Positions 9,201 to 11,495 of a stretch of DNA of 11,495 nucleotides are shown in pieces. Location of the stretch: positions 1 through 11,495 of the forward strand of contig JACQYP010000026.1 of the NCBI GenBank assembly GCA_016208205.1, given 5' to 3'. Position 1 is the first letter of the stretch. Each line of letters opens with the position of its first letter. Position numbers and translations under genes: made by a program. This stretch comes from Candidatus Desantisiibacteriota bacterium. GTDB lineage: Bacteria; UBA9089; CG2-30-40-21. The notes beneath the pieces were generated by a model. It ran no database searches. It saw only the letters and a program-made list of their open reading frames with translations, and was not told where the DNA came from.

Positions 9201-11389
9201 CTACCATTGACAAATACTGGCAAACACAGCCGCTTACAATAACTGTTACAGGAGAGAATAGTGTTGGATTAAAGCAGATATCGTTATATTATTCATATAG
9301 TAAGGATAATGAGATCTATACTGCATTTAATCTTTACGGGAAGATATCGGGAACCCGGACTACCTTTACATACCCATACAAGGATGGATATTATAGATTT
9401 ATAAGTCAGGCAGAGGATATGGCTGGGAATAAAGAGCCTTTTAAGTCTTCGTATGAATTAGAAACAGGATATGATATTACCCCACCTGACTCTTATGTCT
9501 TACCTGTTATCCCTTATTATCAACAGGGAAGTTTTAATCTGACATACAAGGCAACAGATAATTCAAGTGGGGCATCATTGGTGCAGCTATATTATAATTA
9601 TAGTGAGGATGGTAAGAATTGGACAGGATATATGTGCTACGGTACTATAACTACCTTTATTCCAGAAAAAGAAGGCTATTACCAATTTTATACCCGGGCA
9701 ACAGATATTGCCGGTAATTTAGAGCCTGCCCCACAAGGGTATGATACCGGTGTTCTGGTAAAGACACAACGACCGGAATCACAGATATTCCCCTTAGATA
9801 CATACTGGTATAATCAGCCCATAAATATACAGGTAATGGGTAGTGATACAATAGGGTTAAAAGGGATAGGAATATATTATCGTCAAGAGGGAAACACTGC
9901 CTGGCAACGATATATTCAACAAGAGGTATCCGGCACAAGAGTAATTACCTGCTTTAACCTTGACATAAAGGATAATGGTTATTATGAATTTTCCTCCCGT
10001 GCAGAGGATATAACCGGCAGGACAGAAGACATAACGCCAAAGATTACACTCGGGGTTGATACCATCCCCCCTGAAATACAGGAATTATCTGTCCCCAGAA
10101 TACTTAAAGGGGGAGAGACAGCGACAATAACATGGAAAATCTCAGATAACCTTCAATCTGGCACAATCAGTATATTCTACCCGACTGCCACAACTAAGGT
10201 TATCATTTTAGAGACAGCCGTCAGTATGGGCAGCTATACATGGAGGACACCAGAGGATATAAGTACCTCTGCCTTTAGATTGATTGCTCAGGCATGTGAT
10301 AAAGCAGGAAATTATACCGAAAAAACTATTTCCTTTATACTTGATACCACACCACCTGTATTAAACAGGGCATGGGAAGAGGGTGGCTGTGGGATTGAAG
10401 GCATAGATACAGATGTAGACATAGATGGTGATTTCGTGGTTAGATGGGATGAAGGGATAGATCCTGAGAGTAAGATTTTATACTATGAAGTATATGAGAG
10501 TCAGGATGAAGAAGGGTTTAATCTACTAGGTACAACAACCACTACTATCTACCCGATTAATCATACAGATAAACGAAACTACCGCTATAAAATAATCGTT
10601 GTAAATGAGCTTGGATTATCAACAGAAGTATTTACAGATGGTATCAGGATAGTGGATAAGATGGAACGAATTAATCCAAGCGAGGTAAAAATAACACAGG
10701 TAGATGAAAGAGGGAGAAAAATAATAATCACCCTACCTGAAAATGCCTTTGGAACATCTACGGTTATAATGATTATACGGGCATTAAAAGAGACACAAAA
10801 TAGTAAGAAATTCAGCCCGGAGGCAGGGAAAAAAGATCTTGTTATCCTTAACTGTTCATTAAGAGAGATCATAGCATTGAACGATAAAAATGTTGCTGTT
10901 CAGCCGGAAAAAGAGATAGAGATAGTGATCCCCTATGATGATCCTGATGAACTTGATGAGATTACAGATACATTTTATCGAATATATAGATTGGATGAAA
11001 ATGGGTGGAATTTGTCCATAGGTAAGCAGAGAGTCAATTCGTTAGAAAATAATATTCAGCTAACAACCAATCACCTATCCATATTCGGGATATTAGCCTC
11101 AAGCAACTTAAGGCGGGATAGGGTCATAGAAGGGGATGTCTACCCATATCCTAACCCATACAAACCATCCATCCATCCTCAAATGAAGTGGTGGGGCATA
11201 CCAGAGGCAGGCAGATTAAAGATATGGACAATATCAGGTGAATTAATCTATGATACCGTTGTTTCGTCGGATGCAAATAATGAATATGAATTCAAAGAGG
11301 CTGATCAATTGCCGTCCGGGATATACATCTATGTGGTTATAGACAGGTATGGAGGGTTTGTGCGGGGGAAGTTTGGGGTGATAAGGTAG
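260..11389 (+). CDS. Giant multidomain repeat-containing surface/secreted protein (FN3 and Ig-like modules), probably 5'-truncated
   Basis: This 3709-residue frame has no catalytic domain or transmembrane span. Domain order by residue: eleven unassigned beta-rich repeats (9-1373); FN3-like modules (1374-1570); an Ig-like module (1571-1660); four FN3-like modules (1661-2058); six 86-aa Glucodextran_B/Ig-like tandem repeats (2059-2574); four FN3-like modules (2575-2975); four Ig-like modules (2976-3366); an FN3-like module (3367-3467); an unnamed beta domain (3468-3613); and a FlgD-Ig/T9SS-CTD-like C-terminus (3614-3709) ending GKFGVIR, then TAG. Most modules end in an 'SDGI-VD-TPP' or 'D-T-PP' linker. 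Such proteins usually act outside the cell as adhesins or scaffolds; that role is inferred. The start is doubtful: the frame opens after a TGA at 215-217, the best start is TTG at 260, no Shine-Dalgarno is seen and there is no signal peptide. An IS end directly upstream suggests the true N-terminus is missing, so this may be an unexpressed remnant. Confidence 0.9.
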   Translation: MSKITSKNRAGQYWVMPGYSTEINKLTKVKLDISNLNSLPYSCIKQVVVSFPEANYVKRFSVEIPSNRSSSVELEFRCPPTTGSFVPVIYVIERTGYGTYAVVSTGLNIVGTQSRKFELSLKLIEGNEAGAKGKLQIDYSWDKDNPAGLKELRVNLSAGFLPASTVIPVILPQGELVLPVYLPETPGDYSAEVVFTDTGGGSVSGTASLIVAGKGTRNYGLTSGFVLSNEKKAMSRIRVEIKNNETVNWHTLGEIELKLSGIVFNVGVGADCGIGYRVISSGTNTIKLAGVSILPGNKAELIIPVINPAQIGQYAINVIVTESSSRLSFALLPVNLQVGEIGSRNYTAQIKFAEGYSQEQWAKSRLELVVKNNNSGVSNEITNIYLSGYKFSHRLMDDIGGGFKVLRVGEDWVLIEGKIAGNSQATMTLTCINPNNIGTYKIMGTVTESIGLQFGLPAMSVETKVIGVRSAGISADLIGNNESGALGKIAVKIENNTQAAYQAIKTIQLKLPDFEVITGISTNLGDNWQVSNKGEDWVEITHLTGKTGSSSVMLEVKNPGQPGTYSLSANICELTELTYTPQVLAQFKLVSLKERQYATAIGISGGYSCENGAKTRINVQVGNNINNPTNIKYLRVRYIGLNGLGSGGQAVSFNPVESYIQLIPECPVGNTASVVLEATNPSIAGDYRLELGVIDSLMIEKSYPGTISITDQIANRYHTLEIVNSSSNESGAMNEIKLRIKNEQGSPEYSLIRRVKIKIPGARFSGASLLPANWSVEKIESGDTIYLSTAKDYLSRGKAIEVVLVLKNPATTVAASIVPEVCYQEYSGLEFLPTIIGRLELIRQISRKVNMSLGFMSGFSPEAGVNSKVYTNFNYMAGPADSSIMKVYINLSEIGFGTPIKPDTHLTGDWFVKNITNGILEIENRGLGIGVGSGFNLDLDVQNPRIAGGYLPTVWLIDNIGVVIPLLDTTGRWEVMEQENRKISGDIEYETGYSHEAGAVSQIILNISNGNNPSYCQLSTITVGLSAGEILSEPGESVGAGWLISSRLSSGTVTLSPSTGAMIRPNESRVVKLRIRNPRNPSQVSVNGVAMEVSGREINIPIVSTAFVIPQKPRYLSISPRFKTGYSSEIKAISVLELEVGNGLDSPEYSIVTGLRLSCGSLISLPQTDIGGGWYLEKAGEQVILKARVLEEGIKRGQSRKFLLNIQNPTLAEVIMITGTATESIGLSYKAMVIGALNITRNIPRQWKASIGLECIVGGQGELQLVVANPKLNPLYAMIDKLIVDYTGFEFLSSTGPTALAGNNWYLSAKEPNLELLPSMSDYWIEPGKQATFTITGGRAGKYAGRYKFNVFVREVSGEQATATVEGWAIINDPTPPSDIAYLYEGLGTDTDIGTQNTVWLSWAASQDMESGIKEYLYKEDGTTTWQSAGNGTRVLISDLEDGKWYKFSVCARNGWEMIGSRTDSDGIFIDTSPPGTPTTADMGEYTATSTLRFSWQAEDIHSGIGTYSVSIYEDNKLVKFVEYSSATTSMQYIGIDGKQYVCKVKAINGVGLSSGTGSSDGIVVDSTPPAAQIRLLPFIENGEIKIFGTAADRFFDSYRVLVGNDIIATGTNSVSNGTLAIWNSISVSDGSWTIRLEVQDTAGLISTDSVFILIDNSPPTGTPTIPVTNSRYSTSTAINFNWDRGSLADIGSGISGYELWIGTTGITVGSRTTYLFIGRQGETYSSRVRGINGALLKSEYSHESSPVTVDITPPDTVRVMDQGSYTTNLELEFWFGSSTDAESGILWYEYELGTKSLGTRSNSGSITITVDSLGSYSLRVRAVNGALLCSNWRYSDGIIVDNTAPVLLEVRDGKGTDTDMTASGNTLRANWSGFDLESDIVGCWYAIGTTEGGTDTIDWTSLSPTAASAAVSDLILQDGVTYYFSIKLRNGVGLEAADSSDGIVVAVAQPPVPEIIRDGADADIDYSANTSSYSCNFDLLSTHEYDITGYDVGLGTNTTTTMTGFKRVGTSTKLVCFTNLSLEQRTRYYSLVRSVNRHNKVSEILASDGFMVDVTPPGVTILSPANGYISGTKTIMVRGNIREDYGTPSIKVNGQSAVVTGDEFTATITITQDGTNTMWLTATDAAGNVGTAAGEVILDRMAPRITILSPVSGYISCTETIMVRGSVREDYGTPSILINGQSAVIMGDEFMATVTLTQEGTNTVWLTATDAAGNVGTAAGEVILDRTAPGITILSPVSGHISGTETIMVRGSGREDYGIPSILINGQSAVVTGDEFMATVTLTQEGINTVWLTTTDTVGNVGTAAGEVILDRTAPMVTIISPVNGYISGTKTVVVRGNGREDYGTPSILINGQLAIVTGDEFMATVTLTQEGTNTVQLTAMDTVGNVGTAAGEVILDKTAPMVTILSPVSGHISGTETIMVRGSVREAYGTPSILINGQSAIVTGDEFMATVTITQEGTNTVQLTAMDTAGNVGTVASEVILDTTAPMIMILSPVNGYISGRKTIMGLGSVMENYGTPSISVNGQSAIVTGDEFMATITLTQEGTNTVWLTTMDTVGNVGTAAGEVILDSTPPIPGTVSDGFGEDIGTTSSNSWLAGNFSQWQDDESGIIEYEYSIGSQPELADIFPWQKIATKTYALATGLQLIGGKTYYFNVKGINQAQLYSIAASDGVTVLDIDLKPPAQVNDGLDEDIDYLGTTTIISGNWSKVDLQGRKFDYYYAMREGFGNFIIPWTCAGTKTQFVSRTTLQQGKQYYLFVKVVDENNFSSEVAISDGIIVDITPPEPVVIIDGDYIATKTISISWTPAREQESIFKEYYWRVSPVEEGFRPPANWISAGTATSINFTASSDGRYYFEVKAVNTAGLFSISKSDGIIIDTSPPLGTPTPPMPESTYSSIPEISFNWTGGNLTDIESGLIGYEIELNDGRIFNLSTNTLECSGTQNYTYQAKVRAINGAGLSGQWSDWGNAVTINMDPPRSKIITTIDKYWQTQPLTITVTGENSVGLKQISLYYSYSKDNEIYTAFNLYGKISGTRTTFTYPYKDGYYRFISQAEDMAGNKEPFKSSYELETGYDITPPDSYVLPVIPYYQQGSFNLTYKATDNSSGASLVQLYYNYSEDGKNWTGYMCYGTITTFIPEKEGYYQFYTRATDIAGNLEPAPQGYDTGVLVKTQRPESQIFPLDTYWYNQPINIQVMGSDTIGLKGIGIYYRQEGNTAWQRYIQQEVSGTRVITCFNLDIKDNGYYEFSSRAEDITGRTEDITPKITLGVDTIPPEIQELSVPRILKGGETATITWKISDNLQSGTISIFYPTATTKVIILETAVSMGSYTWRTPEDISTSAFRLIAQACDKAGNYTEKTISFILDTTPPVLNRAWEEGGCGIEGIDTDVDIDGDFVVRWDEGIDPESKILYYEVYESQDEEGFNLLGTTTTTIYPINHTDKRNYRYKIIVVNELGLSTEVFTDGIRIVDKMERINPSEVKITQVDERGRKIIITLPENAFGTSTVIMIIRALKETQNSKKFSPEAGKKDLVILNCSLREIIALNDKNVAVQPEKEIEIVIPYDDPDELDEITDTFYRIYRLDENGWNLSIGKQRVNSLENNIQLTTNHLSIFGILASSNLRRDRVIEGDVYPYPNPYKPSIHPQMKWWGIPEAGRLKIWTISGELIYDTVVSSDANNEYEFKEADQLPSGIYIYVVIDRYGGFVRGKFGVIR
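284..4375 (+). repeat. Array of eleven degenerate ~100-134 aa beta-rich protein repeats (unassigned family)
   Basis: Each unit opens with a conserved Arg, usually as R-[NKQY]-[YWV]. The Args are residues 9, 115, 217, 344, 469, 595, 716, 847, 981, 1114 and 1245; residue 469 is the loosest (VRSAGIS). Within a unit the order is: a GYSxEaGAxSxI-like segment with acidic and small residues; an alternating beta strand ending in N-N or N-G; a 'Y-x-I-x-x-I-x-L-x-L' strand; usually a G-x-x-W turn mid-unit; a hydrophobic strand ending in I-x-NP; then G-x-Y and a strand such as V-T-E-S-x-GL. The first two units are shorter (106 and 102 aa) and lack part of the middle. The last has lost the GYSxE motif. 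The pattern implies a beta-sandwich of Ig-like topology. The DNA is well diverged between units, so the duplications are old. I do not recognise a Pfam name for it. Confidence 0.8.
4376..6433 (+). other. First FN3-like block: six FN3-like modules with one Ig-like insert (within the giant CDS)
   Basis: Boundaries are set by the Pro-Pro (or Ala-Pro) linkers. FN3-like modules lie at 4376-4684, 4685-4969, 5240-5524, 5525-5797, 5798-6115 and 6116-6433. An Ig-like module sits at 4970-5239, with G-S-W-T-I-x-L-x-V-x-D-T-A-G near its end. FN3 hallmarks are visible: an L-x-x-x-W strand B (for example VWLSWAAS), 'ESGI' or 'DIxSGI' after it, a Y-x-x-x-V-[RK]-[AG]-[IV]-NG strand F motif, and a terminal SDGI-[IV]-VD. 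Modules of about 90-106 aa match the usual FN3 length. Several begin with an Asp-rich DGxGTDTD-like stretch. They probably act as rigid spacers or ligand-binding units on the cell surface (inferred). Confidence 0.75.
6434..7981 (+). repeat. Six tandem 258-bp units encoding 86-aa Glucodextran_B/bacterial Ig-like domains
   Basis: Units start at 6434, 6692, 6950, 7208, 7466 and 7724, with no indels in any copy. Each encodes x-[VI]-T-I-L-S-P-V-x-G-[YH]-I-S-G-x-x-T-I-M-V, then an RG-x-x-RE-x-YG-x-PSI core, an NGQSA turn, TGDEF, a TQEGTN turn and a terminal DTxGNVGTAAGEVILD-x-[TM]-AP. The SP-x-x-G, V-x-G, VNG-x-x-A, L-x-EG-x-N and D-x-x-GN signature matches the Glucodextran_B (PF09136) Ig-like fold, from family knowledge. 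Inner copies share long identical DNA blocks, such as the stretch around GTGATATTGGACAGGACAGC. The first and last copies are more diverged, as expected for an array expanding and homogenising by unequal recombination. The array is visibly richer in GC than the flanking modules. Confidence 0.92.
7982..9184 (+). other. Second FN3-like block: four FN3-like modules (within the giant CDS)
   Basis: Modules lie at 7982-8305, 8306-8608, 8609-8899 and 8900-9184, each closed by a Pro-Pro linker. The first two start with the Asp-rich motif (SDGFGEDIG and NDGLDEDIDYLG), then a W-x-x-x-D strand and a G-x-[TQ]-YY-x-x-V-K strand F, and end SDG-[VI]-x-V. The third has SISWTPAREQES and YYFEVKAVNTAGLFS. The fourth (FNWTGGNLTDIESGLIGYE) closely echoes the module at 5240-5524 (FNWDRGSLADIGSGISGYE), including the preceding G-T-P-T-x-P. 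That suggests duplication of a larger segment between the two blocks. Confidence 0.75.
9185..10357 (+). other. Four consecutive Ig-like modules of ~95-101 aa (within the giant CDS)
   Basis: Modules lie at 9185-9487, 9488-9775, 9776-10072 and 10073-10357. The first three share a pattern: S-x-I or Y-V-L opening, a D-x-YW-x-x-QP-like strand, V-x-G-x-[DN]-x-x-GL-K-x-I-x-[LI]-YY, a W-x-x-Y or Y-x-x-F segment, then [DK]-x-GYY-x-F-x-[ST]-[RQ]-A-[ET]-D-[IM]-[AT]-G-[NR]-x-E and a Pro linker. This is the extracellular bacterial Ig-like form in which AEDxAGNxE closes the domain (family knowledge). The fourth is looser (ITWKISDNLQSG, then ACDKAGNYTEKTISF) but keeps the D-x-AGN and DTTPP ending. The role is probably structural spacing toward the C-terminal anchor region (inferred). 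Confidence 0.7.
10358..11098 (+). other. Last FN3-like module plus an unnamed pre-C-terminal beta domain (within the giant CDS)
   Basis: Positions 10358-10660 encode an FN3-like unit with an Asp-rich opening (GIDTDVDIDGDF), VVRWDEGIDPESKILYYEVY and YRYKIIVVNELGLS, ending in DGIRIVDK. Positions 10661-11098 encode a separate domain of about 146 aa: VKITQVDERGRKIIITLPENAF, later EIEIVIPYDDPDELDEI, FYRIYRLDENGW and a closing NHLSIFGILA. The Y-R-L-D-E-x-GW ... HLSIFGIL ending recalls domains that precede the C-terminal sorting-like domain in other large candidate-phylum surface proteins. It also has a distant ZU5-like flavour. I cannot name it with certainty. Confidence 0.6.
11099..11389 (+). other. 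C-terminal FlgD-Ig-like / T9SS-CTD-like domain (within the giant CDS)
   Basis: The last 96 residues contain DVYPYPNPYKPS, then GRLKIWTISGELIYDT, LPSGIYIYVVID and a terminal GKFGVIR. The order 'YPNP-[FY]-K-P', 'v-I-[YW]-T-isGE', 'l-x-SGIYIY', 'GK-x-xVIR' is the usual sequence of FlgD-Ig-like domains and type A T9SS C-terminal sorting domains (family knowledge). It would mark the protein for export and surface attachment. Whether the host has a type IX or similar system cannot be seen in this window. The gene ends naturally here, so the 3' end looks intact even though the 5' end does not. Confidence 0.65.
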
Positions 11390-11495
11390 TGTATAGGCTG
11401 AAGGTGTTTAGTCTGAAGGCTGAAGGGGAAAGATGGAAAGGGAAGACAGTGTCATGTCAACCTTAATAGTATTGTCATCTCGAAGGAGTACTCGA
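11390..11495. other. Intergenic DNA after the giant gene, with short repeated motifs
   Basis: No ORF and no convincing hairpin-plus-T-run terminator are seen in these 106 bp. CTGAAGG occurs at 11398-11404, 11413-11419 and 11420-11426, the last two directly abutting. TGTCAT occurs at 11450-11455 and 11473-11478. The final stretch, TGTCATCTCGAAGGAG, resembles the TGTCATTTCGA-type dispersed intergenic repeats of many environmental genomes, but it is cut by the window edge. Confidence 0.45.
11398..11426 (+). repeat. Short degenerate heptamer repeat (CTGAAGG x3)
   Basis: Three exact CTGAAGG copies start at 11398, 11413 and 11420. Copies two and three are in tandem, and the first is offset by 15 bp, close to two periods. 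This resembles the short tandemly repeated heptamers of some bacterial intergenic regions. Only three copies are visible, so it may be a small remnant or chance. Confidence 0.4.

Noticed and set aside
9657..9938. Minus-strand frame of 93 codons, and other minus-strand frames of 61-95 codons within the giant gene
   Set aside because: All overlap well-structured domain coding on the + strand, lack start signals, and give low-complexity translations typical of antisense shadows.
11390..11495. Rho-independent terminator after the giant gene
   Set aside because: No GC-rich stem followed by a T-run was found on either strand. The short CTGAAGG repeats are direct and do not form a stem.

Overview
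About 97% of this window is one open reading frame on the + strand (260-11389, 3709 codons, roughly 400 kDa). It encodes a giant secreted or surface protein built almost entirely of tandem beta-sandwich modules. No enzymatic domain, membrane span or signal peptide is visible. The protein style suggests an environmental Gram-negative-like bacterium, perhaps an uncultured candidate phylum of the Omnitrophota/Desantisbacteria/WOR type. The pointers are moderate to low GC, many FN3-like modules joined by 'SDGI-VD-TPP' linkers, and a C-terminal 'YPNPYKPS ... GKFGVIR' domain. This assignment is inference only.

Layout: (1) Positions 1-259 look like the end of an insertion sequence. A minus-strand ORF starts at 166, runs off the left edge and resembles the N-terminus of a DDE/IS4-type transposase. 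It has a near-consensus promoter (TTGCAA, 17 bp, TATACT) and a short repeated motif close to the presumed IS tip. (2) Positions 260-4375 hold eleven degenerate ~100-134 aa repeats, each opening with a conserved Arg, which I cannot assign to a named family. (3) Positions 4376-6433 hold six FN3-like modules and one Ig-like module. (4) Positions 6434-7981 hold six consecutive 258-bp (86 aa) repeats of a Glucodextran_B/bacterial Ig-like type, very similar at DNA level. (5) Positions 7982-9184 hold four more FN3-like modules. (6) Positions 9185-10357 hold four Ig-like modules. (7) Positions 10358-11098 hold a last FN3-like module and a distinct pre-C-terminal domain. (8) Positions 11099-11389 hold a FlgD-Ig/T9SS-CTD-like terminal domain. 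(9) Positions 11390-11495 are intergenic DNA with short repeated motifs and no clear terminator.

The most consequential reading is that the giant gene is probably 5'-truncated by the IS. Its frame opens inside IS-like DNA, its only plausible start is a TTG without a ribosome binding site, it lacks a signal peptide, and the first repeat module begins almost exactly where the IS-like tip ends. The protein has the architecture of an adhesin or cell-surface scaffold, but the window has no neighbouring genes that would identify its partner or secretion machinery.
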